Assembly (NCBI GenBank): GCA_964373065.1
Contig: CAYJSJ010000008.1
Coordinates: 1-47,690 of the forward strand
Direction: 5' to 3'
DNA: 47,690 bases
DNA from: CAYJSJ01 sp964373065
GTDB taxonomy: Bacteria > Patescibacteriota > Gracilibacteria > Peribacterales > Peribacteraceae
Shown here: positions 32,770 through 41,026 of the stretch, one piece after another
Position numbering within the stretch: the stretch's first letter is position 1
Layout: each line of letters starts with the position of its first letter
The notes under the pieces: model-generated
Databases searched by the model: none
Seen by the model: the letters and a program-made list of their open reading frames with translations, nothing else
What the model was told of the DNA's origin: nothing
Program-made: the position numbers and the translations under genes

Positions 32770-34737
32770 CTACTTCTTGTCCTCCCACTTGTGCCAAGGC
32801 ATCTCCAGCTCATCGAGAGGGATATCATCGACCGAGAAAGATTTTACGGCCTCAGCCGCCTTCCGCGAGAGATCGAGAAGCCTTTTCCTAAAAATAAGTC
32901 CTGCTCCGGATCCGCCAAGGAGTAAGAATGCAACTGTTCCTCCCCATACAGTATTGCCATGCGCAGCCATGAAGGTCGGGTAGTTACACTCAGCCGTGCA
33001 TCCATCCGAGCTATCACATTCCTCTGCTTCATCTATCACACCGTCGCCGCAGAATGCAATGCGACAGTTTCGGCGGCATGCGTTCGGCGTCTCCGAAGAA
33101 TTCAGGTCGCCTGCATCACATTCCTCTATCCCTTCAACAATGCTGTTCCCACACATCGTCTCTATGCCGCATCGGTTGCTGCAGCCGTCTCCGTCCCGCT
33201 CGTTTGCGTCGTCACATTCCTCAGTTCCTTCTATCACACCATTGCCGCAGACGGAAAACAGACAACTTGTTAAGCAGTAATCGAGATTACTGCCGTTTCC
33301 ATCGTCACACTCCTCCGCATCCTGACGGATGCCGTCACCGCAGCGCGCTATGACGCACGTATTGCTGCACGCATCGAAATCCTCGCGGTTTCCATCGTCA
33401 CATTGCTCATTGAATTGGATAATACCATCACCGCAGAGCACAGCTTTGCAGGTATTGCTGCAGGAATCGCTGTCAACAGTGTTTCCATCGTCGCACTCCT
33501 CTCTGTAGGGGGTTTGCAACGTAACGATTCCATCGCCGCAAACGGGGACTCTGCAGTCGTTTGTACACGCATCGAAGTTATTCGTATTCCCATCGTCACA
33601 CGCATCGGTACCGTCACGCACACCGTTCCCGCAACGAGCGGCTTTACACTGATTGGTACAACTATCGGTGTTATTGAAATTTCCATCGTCGCATTCTTCG
33701 CCCTTATCCATCCTCCCGTCACCGCATACCGGAATACTGCAATCCGTCCTGCACGCGTCAAACTCGCTGCCGTTGCCGTCATCACACTGTTCACCGGGCT
33801 GGCGAAATCCGTCTCCGCATCTTTGTAGCTCGCAGTCATTGGTACAACTATCGGTATTTTTTTCATTGCCATCGTCGCACTCCTCACCGACGCTCTTATT
33901 GCGAAATCCGTCTCCGCATACGGGATACGTACAGTCAGCATCACATGTTCCGGTACTCGCGCCGCGTGCATCACATTGCTCAAATCCTTCCACGATACCA
34001 TCACCACAATATGGAGCAGTGCATTGATTTGTGCAGGAATCGAAATTATTTGCGTTGCCGTCATCACACTGTTCTCCGATGTTTAGTACACCATCTCCAC
34101 ACTCTCCTGCTGCCTGTGGCATTTGCAGTACACTCGATTCCTGCGAAGTGGTTGCACTTTGATTCGGAAAGGGAAAACTGAGGCTGAGTTGTGGGTTTCC
34201 CGCTCCGGTAAGGGAAGATTGAGCCGCGCCTTTGTAGACCGCCTGAGCGGATGCAGATGAACCCGCAGGGCATGCAGGTTTCGAGTAATCATACTTGCAC
34301 CTGTTTGCTTTAAGCTGCGTACACCCAGCATCTATGCAGGGGGAAACGCAAAATGTCCCGCATGCGGGCTCTGCAGCTATACGCATTTCGGTGAGAACCT
34401 TCGAACCTGCTGCGTACACTTCTGTAGCCGGATCGCAACTTTCTCCTATGTGCTGCGACACGACACCATCACCGCAAAAATATACCGAACACGAAGACGA
34501 GCAATAGCTTACACCATTGAAGCGTCCCTCGTCGCATTCTTCGTCTGCATCCACAATTGCGTCACCGCAGTTCGGGGGAACGACCTGTGCAGACTTTACC
34601 GGACAACCTGGCGTTCCATAGGGCTGGCCAACGCATTGCGCGTAAGGAAGTTGCGCATAAAAACTGCGCAATGATTCCCCCCGAGCTATGAGACCGATCG
34701 ACGCGAAGGCCAGTACGATGATGATGTATCTGTTCAT
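32770..34737 (-). CDS. DUF4215-repeat surface protein with C-terminal membrane anchor
   Basis: A 655-residue exported protein with an N-terminal signal helix (MNRYIIIVLAFASIGLIARG), then 14 DUF4215-type modules (from NCGDAIVDADEECDEG to CGDGVIDEAEECDSSD), most 30-35 residues with six cysteines. A transmembrane helix follows (about 593-612) and a charged cytoplasmic tail of about 40 residues ending MPWHKWEDKK. An irregular second module with additional cysteines (PACGTFCVSPCIDAGCTQ) parallels module 4 of the 1392-residue protein, so the two are paralogues. It lacks the LamG and FlhB-like domains. A long rigid disulfide stalk for surface contact is the likely role. Confidence 0.88.
   Translation of the reverse strand: MNRYIIIVLAFASIGLIARGESLRSFYAQLPYAQCVGQPYGTPGCPVKSAQVVPPNCGDAIVDADEECDEGRFNGVSYCSSSCSVYFCGDGVVSQHIGESCDPATEVYAAGSKVLTEMRIAAEPACGTFCVSPCIDAGCTQLKANRCKYDYSKPACPAGSSASAQAVYKGAAQSSLTGAGNPQLSLSFPFPNQSATTSQESSVLQMPQAAGECGDGVLNIGEQCDDGNANNFDSCTNQCTAPYCGDGIVEGFEQCDARGASTGTCDADCTYPVCGDGFRNKSVGEECDDGNEKNTDSCTNDCELQRCGDGFRQPGEQCDDGNGSEFDACRTDCSIPVCGDGRMDKGEECDDGNFNNTDSCTNQCKAARCGNGVRDGTDACDDGNTNNFDACTNDCRVPVCGDGIVTLQTPYREECDDGNTVDSDSCSNTCKAVLCGDGIIQFNEQCDDGNREDFDACSNTCVIARCGDGIRQDAEECDDGNGSNLDYCLTSCLFSVCGNGVIEGTEECDDANERDGDGCSNRCGIETMCGNSIVEGIEECDAGDLNSSETPNACRRNCRIAFCGDGVIDEAEECDSSDGCTAECNYPTFMAAHGNTVWGGTVAFLLLGGSGAGLIFRKRLLDLSRKAAEAVKSFSVDDIPLDELEMPWHKWEDKK
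33020..34640 (-). repeat. about 93-nt coding repeats (DUF4215 modules)
   Basis: The Cys-rich modules show up in the DNA as recurring CATCGTCACA / CCGTCACCGCA-type segments every 90-105 bp. They encode GDGxxxxxEQCDDGN and differ enough to be protein-level repeats. They provide places for slippage or recombination that could change stalk length. Confidence 0.7.
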
Positions 34738-34748
34738 TTGTTCTCTCT

Positions 34749-34754
34749 ATTATA
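34749..34754 (-). promoter_or_regulatory. extended -10 promoter TGG-TATAAT of 655-residue DUF4215 gene
   Basis: TATAAT on the minus strand with TGG upstream, 11 nt before the ATG at 34737, as for the 31218 gene. Confidence 0.6.
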
Positions 34755-34803
34755 CCACTATTTTGAAGTAGTGACCATCTCTAAATGTGCTTCTAAACAG
34801 ATA

Positions 34804-35160
34804 TTAAGGCAAAAATTCACTACTTTCGATTGCTTGCGCACGTGCATATTTAGGATTCTTTACGGGAACCATAGCCTGTATTTGACGATCAGCTTCTACC
34901 TTTTCCATTGCCTGCGCACGAGCCAGATGCATATTCAATACTTCTTCTTCCAGAAGAAGTTGCGATCGCTCTCGCTCCAGATTCCTGAGTAAGTATCCTT
35001 TTGTCGCGTTTCTATTCTGGTGGAAGAGAATGAGTAATGCCAGCACCAATATGAGCGTCCCTATGGAGACCATAAGCAGCACCGTACTCTGGTCCACCAT
35101 TCTGCCGAGTGATGGTCGATGGGTGACACGTTCGCCTTTGATTCCGGTAAACGATTGCAC
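34804..35160 (-). CDS. FtsL-like cell-division protein
   Basis: A 118-residue bitopic membrane protein. A short cytoplasmic N-terminus, one transmembrane helix (about 27-47, STVLLMVSIGTLILVLALLI) and an extracytoplasmic coiled coil (LERERSQLLLEEEVLNMHLA) match FtsL/DivIC architecture. It starts 12 bp after rsmH, the standard position of ftsL in division clusters. The start is a GTG at 35160, with TACAGT exactly 6 nt upstream. Sequence conservation of FtsL is low, so the call rests on topology and position. The rest of the division/cell-wall cluster is absent. Confidence 0.75.
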   Translation of the reverse strand: MQSFTGIKGERVTHRPSLGRMVDQSTVLLMVSIGTLILVLALLILFHQNRNATKGYLLRNLERERSQLLLEEEVLNMHLARAQAMEKVEADRQIQAMVPVKNPKYARAQAIESSEFLP

Positions 35161-35172
35161 ATGGCCACTGTA

Positions 35173-36072
35173 TCATGGCAAACGGCGTACCACACGAAAC
35201 TTCGCACTGCGCGATCGCGGATTTACTGCAATTTCTTCAGCACTGCTCGAGACAGGCTTCTTTGTAAGGAGTTCCCATGAAGGAGGTGCAACCGGTGAAC
35301 CTGTTCGTTCGTCGATGGGAACAGTTGTGAGGTTACGAAAATGGACCTTCACCGCTCTATCTTCCAGCGAATGGAATGTGATAATGCCGAGCCTGCCTCC
35401 CGGTCGTAGAAGCATCGGAGCGTTTTGAAGCAGCAGATCCAATGAACCCATTTCATCATTTACCGCTATGCGAAGCGCCTGAAACACTTGTGCAATGACT
35501 GCGGGAGTGCGGTAGGAATACACGTTCGTGCAGATACGGGAAAGCTCTTTCGTCGTCTGCGGAAGCTCGGCTTTCAATGCCGCGGCAAGCTTCCAACTTC
35601 GCGGTAGTTCTCCGTACATTCTCAGCACTTCTGCAAGTTTTGCATCCGAAAGCTTCTCGATCAAAGCAGCAGCGGTGAGTCCGAAATCTCGATGATAACG
35701 CATATCAAGCGGTCCGTCACTCTTCCACGAAAATCCGCGCGAGGGATCATCTATGTGAGGGGAGCTCAAGCCGAGATCTGCAAGAATACAATCGAAGGAA
35801 CCAAGATTGAGCTTTGCGAGGTTACGAAAATTTTCGTGGTAAAAGGTACAGCGATCCCCAAACGATGAAAGGCGCTCGCGTGCACTGCACAGATTTTTCT
35901 TATCGGCGTCCAAACCGACAAGCAGTCCATCGGGTCGTATGGAAGCAAGTATGGCTTCGGAGTGCCCCCCAAGTCCGAGTGTGCAATCGAGAACCCGCTC
36001 CCCGGAAACTGGTCTAAGTACGAAGATCACCTCTCGCAGGAGTACGGGGGTGTGGCCATAGGGTAAGGGCAT
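35173..36072 (-). CDS. rsmH: 16S rRNA m4C1402 methyltransferase RsmH (MraW)
   Basis: A 299-residue S-adenosylmethionine-dependent enzyme that N4-methylates C1402 of 16S rRNA. Motifs: YGHTPVLLREVI, VLDCTLGLGGHSEAIL (SAM loop), DCILADLGLSSPHIDDPSRGFSW-type region, PLDMRYHR, and GGRLGIITFHSLEDRAVKVHFR. Length is normal. It leads the rsmH-ftsL pair; mraZ is not upstream. Confidence 0.97.
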   Translation of the reverse strand: MPLPYGHTPVLLREVIFVLRPVSGERVLDCTLGLGGHSEAILASIRPDGLLVGLDADKKNLCSARERLSSFGDRCTFYHENFRNLAKLNLGSFDCILADLGLSSPHIDDPSRGFSWKSDGPLDMRYHRDFGLTAAALIEKLSDAKLAEVLRMYGELPRSWKLAAALKAELPQTTKELSRICTNVYSYRTPAVIAQVFQALRIAVNDEMGSLDLLLQNAPMLLRPGGRLGIITFHSLEDRAVKVHFRNLTTVPIDERTGSPVAPPSWELLTKKPVSSSAEEIAVNPRSRSAKFRVVRRLP

Positions 36073-36192
36073 ATCATTTATTGAACAAATATTTTATACA
36101 ACGAAATTCTCTTCATTCTTCTGCATATTGCCACAAATCTGCCTCGGAAGACTATTGACCAGAATATATATTTATGTACACTACTGCACTTT

Positions 36193-36801
36193 ATGTCAAC
36201 TATAGCCACAGCATTTCTTTCCATACTCCTCAGTGCACCGGTCCCACCGGTTCTTGAGACTACCATTCCTGAGGATTCGCCTGCTTTCCATGAGATCGCC
36301 GGAAAAGCATGGCTCATAGAACGCGGTGACTCTCTTGTACTCGATACTCAAAAGAATGAGGGATTCCTCGTCCATCAAGACGGAAGGTATTATCGGTTCC
36401 CTGTAGTCACGGGGCAGCGTAGACGAGTTTGGTACATTGGAAGATCCTATTTTGCCGCAACACCCAACCGACTCTGGACTGCGCGCAGCCTTGATAGTAA
36501 AGGAGACCGCGTCACCTTCGGACCGAGCGGTCGATTTTTGCGGCTCTACGATGGCGATGAAACCACGGCGTATGGACTACATGAACACCGCGATGAGGAC
36601 GAAATGTTTTCAGAAAGCGGTGAAGGGAGGTTTCGGAGTATGGGCTGCGTTATAGTGCAAACGGAGATTCTGGATCTCCTCGTTGCTACATGGATACTTA
36701 ACGGAGAGGAGCTTGAAGTCATATCACAGTATGGAATCGAGAACCTTCAGGATGTAATCCTGACGAGAAATGCGCAAAACGAAGATGGCAAAAAATCGTA
36801 G
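36193..36801 (+). CDS. L,D-transpeptidase (YkuD)-like exported protein
   Basis: A 202-residue protein with a short hydrophobic N-terminus that may be a signal. The middle (VLDTQKNEGFLVHQDGRYYR, FPVVTGQ) has the strand pattern of a YkuD fold. The catalytic-type motif is in place: GLHEH (H130) and, about 20 residues later, RSMGCVIVQ (Ser149-Met-Gly-Cys152), matching HG...SxGCxR of L,D-transpeptidases, where Cys attacks the peptidoglycan stem. The Arg after GC is replaced by Ile-Val. It would cross-link or remodel cell wall. Moderate confidence because the motif is degenerate. Confidence 0.6.
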   Translation: MSTIATAFLSILLSAPVPPVLETTIPEDSPAFHEIAGKAWLIERGDSLVLDTQKNEGFLVHQDGRYYRFPVVTGQRRRVWYIGRSYFAATPNRLWTARSLDSKGDRVTFGPSGRFLRLYDGDETTAYGLHEHRDEDEMFSESGEGRFRSMGCVIVQTEILDLLVATWILNGEELEVISQYGIENLQDVILTRNAQNEDGKKS

Positions 36802-36915
36802 GCGGGTATGGATATTTCTTCTATACTGTAGGTACCGCAACGGCTTGCCAACCGGAGACAGGAGGTGGTGCGTTCTATGCTACAGAGACCACTACCACTA
36901 AGGCTTCGGCGGCAA

Positions 36916-36928
36916 CCTCCTGCGGAGG
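36916..36928. repeat. small hairpin before tRNA-Ser
   Basis: CCTCC-TGC-GGAGG, a perfect 5-bp stem with a TGC loop, 2 nt before the tRNA 5' end. It has the same 3-nt-loop design as other hairpins in this window. Confidence 0.4.
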
Positions 36929-36930
36929 CT

Positions 36931-37020
36931 GGAGAGGTGGCCGAGTGGCTGAAGGCACCACACTGCTAACGTGGCAGGCCCTTAAAAGCCTCGAGGGTTC
37001 GAATCCCTCCCTCTCCGCCA
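36931..37020 (+). tRNA. tRNA-Ser(GCT)
   Basis: Class II tRNA. The acceptor GGAGAGG pairs with CCTCTCC, the anticodon loop CTGCTAA gives GCT, a long variable arm follows (CAGGCCCTTAAAAGCCT region), and the T arm is GAGGG-TTCGAAT-CCCTC. CCA is encoded at 37018-37020. Confidence 0.95.
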
Positions 37021-37051
37021 CGTAAAATCGCTCGCAGCGGGTCGCGATCAC

Positions 37052-37064
37052 GTGGCGCAGCCAC
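37052..37064. repeat. small hairpin after tRNA-Ser
   Basis: GTGGC-GCA-GCCAC, a perfect 5-bp stem with GCA loop in the spacer between tRNA-Ser and the glycosyltransferase gene. No T-run. Confidence 0.4.
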
Positions 37065-37102
37065 ATACTCACGAGAGGTGAAATGCCCAACCGAGAAACG
37101 AT

Positions 37103-38689
37103 TTAGGGAGTCCGCCGATATAGAAATTCATATCCGGAGTATTTTCTTGCTGTAAGGGCACTAGCGCACGACCATGGTTGAGATGAAAAATGAGCCGTAA
37201 TGTACTGGTCCACTATTGGTTGCAAGTCACTAAGTTCTTCGCCGTTTCGGATTATCAGCCGAGCTGAAGAAAGATTATGTAGGAATGTCTCACGAAAATA
37301 TGGCCTTGATGGTTCGAGAAAATGATTGAATTGGAAGAAGATGGGGCCAAGTGGCGAATGCTGTGTATAGCCATATGGCTGCGGCCCGTTCCCGCCCAAG
37401 AACAGGTATCGTTGCTCATCGCACGCCACCAAGACCGCGTCGATCTGACGGGCAACGTTCTGCGCGACCATCGCGTTTTCCTGGAGTGAACGAAGACGGC
37501 TTTCGTAGTCATATCGAGTCTGGAAGATGTTCGCCCAGACAAGTAAACCTACTACGAAGGCCAAAAATATGCGAAAAGGGACGCTTGCCGTTTTCCATCG
37601 CAGCATATCCCTATTGATGACCATCATGAGCGCTAGGTAGATCGGCACAGCAAATACAAATTGATGATTGTAAAAGTCGCCTTTCATTGCGACTGCTATG
37701 ACGCCTAGGTAGATCGCAACAATTATAGAAAAAAAACGCGATAGAACTATAAGCAATCGTTTTCCCTTGGGGAGTGGACGTAGGAGAAACGTGACGATAG
37801 CAGCGCCTATGAGTAGTCCGAATCCCGGAACATATCCCTGCAAATCGCGGAAGATAATCTGCCAAGCCGACAGATTCGACCACATTAAGCCTCTGTCCAA
37901 AATTTGTTTACCGAGTAGTTCTGGAAGATAGATCGTAAAATAGGATCTCCAGTATCCAAGTACCAGCATGAGTGCACCACCGATGGTAACAGCCAGTGAG
38001 AAAGGAACGACGAATGCCCTTAATAGGCGTTTCGGTTTATCGGAACATAGAATCATTGCACCTCCGAGAATGGTCAATATAAATGGCTCCTTCATGCCAA
38101 CTGCACAGAGAAGCAAGAGGCTGGCCAGCAGCATCCGTAGAGCGGACATGCGCCTTTCGTCTGCAATGACGAAAAAGAAAAGGAGTGAGAATAGTGCACC
38201 AAATGACTCGACTTGAAATTCTCCGCTGCGTTCCATTGTGTAGAGTCCAATGAGAATTCCAGTGAGGGATGCAATAAGGACGCAGAACAAACATATATTG
38301 CGTGACAATTTTCTTTCCATTGAGATTTTCCATGTCTGCCAACCGAGCAGGAACGGATACAGAGGAATGCCGAGAGCCTCGATGAGATGGCCAAGAATTG
38401 GACTGCCAAAAAGCCGGAATGAGGCAGCACTCAGCAAGAAAATTCCTGGCGGTTTTGTTTCAAAGAGATCGTGATATGGAATCAAACCATTGAGTATGCC
38501 ACGGCCCACTGCCCAATAGATTGGTGTATCCCATGTGAACGGACCTCGCAATTCGTAGAACATGCGAAGTGCCAGATCATACATGGCGATCAATACGACG
38601 ATCCCCGTTATTCCCAATGCAATGAGCAGCAACCAACGAGTATGCTGCTTTATATATTTTCGCAAACGTATGTGAGTTAAGAAAGCCAT
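37103..38689 (-). CDS. GT-C type membrane glycosyltransferase
   Basis: From the ATG at 38689 (528 residues) this is a multi-spanning membrane protein with about ten hydrophobic segments. The first extracytoplasmic loop has FTWDTPIYWAVGRGILNG and PYHDLFETKPPG, the acidic and KPPG motifs typical of ArnT/PMT-like GT-C glycosyltransferases that use a polyprenyl-phosphate sugar. The frame is open to 38830 but that part overlaps the upstream epimerase gene and has no transmembrane character; the chosen start overlaps the epimerase stop by 13 bp, fitting translational coupling. It is likely to glycosylate surface polymer or proteins, possibly the surface proteins of this window. The acceptor is unknown. 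Confidence 0.8.
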   Translation of the reverse strand: MAFLTHIRLRKYIKQHTRWLLLIALGITGIVVLIAMYDLALRMFYELRGPFTWDTPIYWAVGRGILNGLIPYHDLFETKPPGIFLLSAASFRLFGSPILGHLIEALGIPLYPFLLGWQTWKISMERKLSRNICLFCVLIASLTGILIGLYTMERSGEFQVESFGALFSLLFFFVIADERRMSALRMLLASLLLLCAVGMKEPFILTILGGAMILCSDKPKRLLRAFVVPFSLAVTIGGALMLVLGYWRSYFTIYLPELLGKQILDRGLMWSNLSAWQIIFRDLQGYVPGFGLLIGAAIVTFLLRPLPKGKRLLIVLSRFFSIIVAIYLGVIAVAMKGDFYNHQFVFAVPIYLALMMVINRDMLRWKTASVPFRIFLAFVVGLLVWANIFQTRYDYESRLRSLQENAMVAQNVARQIDAVLVACDEQRYLFLGGNGPQPYGYTQHSPLGPIFFQFNHFLEPSRPYFRETFLHNLSSARLIIRNGEELSDLQPIVDQYITAHFSSQPWSCASALTARKYSGYEFLYRRTP

Positions 38690-39711
38690 TTGAGTATGCG
38701 AATGATACCCATCTTTGCTGGCTGTTTGTGAGCCGAAACTCCTGTGCGTTTCTCGAGAAGATCCCGATGGGCATGGTAGTACTCGTAGGCTTTCCAGAGC
38801 ATATCCTCGTTCGTCGCAGTGGGTTTCCACTGTAATTTCTCCTTGATCTTGGTGGTATCAAAAATGAAATCCTCGGCAATCATCTTGTACTGGTAGGGTC
38901 CAAGTGGAGAAAGGCCGAACGCATAGGTGAGTTTCATTAAGGGAATAGCGAGATTTCGTGGGATGTTTGCTACCCTCGCTCCTGTACCAGCTCTTTTGAT
39001 CACTGAGTCATAGGTATCCTTAAAAGATAAGACATGATCTGAGCCGATATTGAAGATTGATGAGCTATGGTAGCTAAGTGCCTTCATAAAAGCATCAGCT
39101 AGATCCGGCGCATAGATAAACTGGTAGATGTTTTCGCCCCCTCCAACAACCCAAACTTTTCGCCCTTCGTCGATGAAGGCGAAGAGAATCGCAAGGAGAC
39201 CCAGCCTGCCACTATCGATGATGGTCGGGCAGCGAAAGATCACGGTGTCTACGACATCGCTTCGTTCCAGTAAAATCTTCTCCGCCTCCCATTTTGATTG
39301 TCCGTATATTTCGACGGGGCACGGCTGATCATCTTCTCGAACAGGTCTCCCTTTATCTTGTGCCCAGAGGCAGTTTGATGAGGTGAAGACGATTTTGGGG
39401 ACGTTGAATTTGATTACCATATCCCTCACGTTTCTCGTCCCATCGACGTTCGATGTCCACAGAAACCGCTTGTCCTTCATCGCATGTGCGAGGATGGCTG
39501 CACAGTGGAAAACGGCACCAAACTGGTGGCGAGCAAAGATATCCTCAAGCGTTTCTTTGCTACGAATATCTCCTTGAATTGCTATAAATTTTGGATGTGT
39601 GAAATGGTCTGGCTGCAAATCTATACTTACACAGGAATGTCCATTGTCTAGAACGGTTTTCTTCAAAATATCTCCGAAAAAACCGGCGCCTCCAGTGATC
39701 AGTATCTTCAT
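38677..39711 (-). CDS. NAD-dependent epimerase/dehydratase (extended SDR)
   Basis: A 344-residue extended short-chain dehydrogenase starting at the second ATG, MKILITGGAGFFG (G-x-x-G-x-x-G). Further motifs are the FTSSNCLW catalytic serine region, YGQSKWEAEKI (YxxxK) and FRCPTIID. Such enzymes epimerise or dehydrate nucleotide sugars. It is co-transcribed with the glycosyltransferase, whose start overlaps its end, so it probably prepares the donor sugar. The exact sugar cannot be told. Five extra codons (from 39726) are possible but unsupported. Confidence 0.88.
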   Translation of the reverse strand: MKILITGGAGFFGDILKKTVLDNGHSCVSIDLQPDHFTHPKFIAIQGDIRSKETLEDIFARHQFGAVFHCAAILAHAMKDKRFLWTSNVDGTRNVRDMVIKFNVPKIVFTSSNCLWAQDKGRPVREDDQPCPVEIYGQSKWEAEKILLERSDVVDTVIFRCPTIIDSGRLGLLAILFAFIDEGRKVWVVGGGENIYQFIYAPDLADAFMKALSYHSSSIFNIGSDHVLSFKDTYDSVIKRAGTGARVANIPRNLAIPLMKLTYAFGLSPLGPYQYKMIAEDFIFDTTKIKEKLQWKPTATNEDMLWKAYEYYHAHRDLLEKRTGVSAHKQPAKMGIIRILKWLS

Positions 39712-39885
39712 AAAGTGATTATACATTTTTTAAATAAACCCGAAAGATCATAATGATTGATCTGCCATAAGTATTTTACCATCCGCAAGTTTAAGCTGGT
39801 TCTTCATGCACCAAGAATGTCTTTTTTCTCCTCTATCCGTCGGCGGTGAACTTGTTCGAGCTGAGTGCGAGCCCCGAAGGGGCGA

Positions 39886-41019
39886 CTACGCCACCGAAAG
39901 CATCTTCAAGCGCCGCTTTGCTTCCCGAAGCAGCTCATGTACCTCTTCCCGACGCTTTTCAAGCGCACGGCGGCGAATGTTTCGGCGCTTACGCAAATAC
40001 TCCTGAATTTCGCTCAGACGCTTCATGACGTGCACCTCGACAAAGCGTACCGCAGCAACGTTTTCCGGCGGAAGCATGGCAAACATCTTGCTGATTTCCT
40101 CCCGTCCCGCTTCGATAGACCGCGCCAGCTCCTCCCGGAATTCCTGCAGGGAGAGCATCATGGTTGCTCCGCGCTCCTTGTGTGCTAAGACAGCTTCCGG
40201 AGAAACACGCTGCACATCCGATGCCAAACCGAAAAATTCCAACAGAGCGATGACCGTACCGGAGAAATCGAATTGGTACCATCGCAGCCCATGGAATGCA
40301 TTACGAGGAAACGCGTGATGGTTATTGTGCCACCCCTCGCCGAGCGCAAGCAGCCCCACCACCCAGTTATTGCGGCTCTCATCGGACGTCTCAAACTCGC
40401 GTCGCCCAAACATATGGCAGACGGAATTCACGCTCCATGTTATGTGGTTTGCAAGGAAAATGCGTACGCCTCCAGCCCACACAAGCCCCGTCCATCCCCC
40501 CAGAAGATACGGGAGAAGCAGAGAAAGCACAGTCCAGAACACAGCAGTACGACTCACAAACAGATTCACAGGATCTGTTGCAAGATGTGCGCCGTACGAA
40601 ATATTGGAACGTAGTCGATCATTCATCAGTATCCAGCCAAAGTGGGCATGCCAAAAACCTTCGAGTGGACTGTGCGGATCACCTTCGTGATCGGCATGTG
40701 CATGATGCTCTATGTGATTTGCCGCCCAGCGCAGTGGTGGTCCTGCCATCGCCATACAGCCGAGAACAAGGAATATTCCGCGTACAACATCCGGTGCTTT
40801 GAACGCATCATGCGTAAGCATGCGGTGATACCCGATCGTTACCCCAAGACTTGTGAGCACCCAGAATACGAGAAGGAGAAGAATGTCGGAGGGGAACACA
40901 TACTGCTGCCATAGCAAATACACCGCTGCAATCACACCTGCAACGGGGCCGAATACGTAGGTGAATGTCAGTAATTTATACAGCCATTTTCTCTGCCAAC
41001 TTTGGAATATAGATTCCAT
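39886..41019 (-). CDS. acyl-lipid/acyl-CoA delta-9-type fatty-acid desaturase with charged C-terminal extension
   Basis: A 377-residue di-iron membrane desaturase. The three histidine boxes are complete: HRMLTHD, HIEHHAHAD and HNNHHAFPRN, with hydrophobic segments between them. It introduces a cis double bond into fatty acyl chains and so controls membrane fluidity. After about residue 285 there is an additional region of roughly 90 residues, highly charged helix (EEISKMFAML, then YLRKRRNIRRRALEKRREEV), not part of the usual catalytic core. The ATG at 41019 is preferred over 41061 because a TATAAT lies 7 nt upstream of it, inside the longer frame. Divergent from the ROK kinase gene. Confidence 0.9.
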   Translation of the reverse strand: MESIFQSWQRKWLYKLLTFTYVFGPVAGVIAAVYLLWQQYVFPSDILLLLVFWVLTSLGVTIGYHRMLTHDAFKAPDVVRGIFLVLGCMAMAGPPLRWAANHIEHHAHADHEGDPHSPLEGFWHAHFGWILMNDRLRSNISYGAHLATDPVNLFVSRTAVFWTVLSLLLPYLLGGWTGLVWAGGVRIFLANHITWSVNSVCHMFGRREFETSDESRNNWVVGLLALGEGWHNNHHAFPRNAFHGLRWYQFDFSGTVIALLEFFGLASDVQRVSPEAVLAHKERGATMMLSLQEFREELARSIEAGREEISKMFAMLPPENVAAVRFVEVHVMKRLSEIQEYLRKRRNIRRRALEKRREEVHELLREAKRRLKMLSVA

Positions 41020-41026
41020 TGGTTTG

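Noticed and set aside
33348..34067. 239-codon minus-strand frame in the DUF4215 gene, with repeated motifs
   Set aside because: Frame-shifted reading of the repeats of the true 655-residue protein.
33020..34640. Regular direct repeats resembling a CRISPR array
   Set aside because: Period of about 93 nt, degenerate, and in frame with Cys modules of a protein; no short identical repeats with unique spacers.
36875..37090. Minus-strand open frame over tRNA-Ser encoding AEREGFEPSRLL
   Set aside because: The EGFEPS-type peptide is the well-known false protein from the antisense of tRNA-Ser; the tRNA folds fully on the plus strand.
38690..38830. 47-codon N-terminal extension of the glycosyltransferase
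   Set aside because: It overlaps the epimerase coding sequence and has no membrane or signal character; the ATG at 38689 begins the expected cytoplasmic N-terminus.
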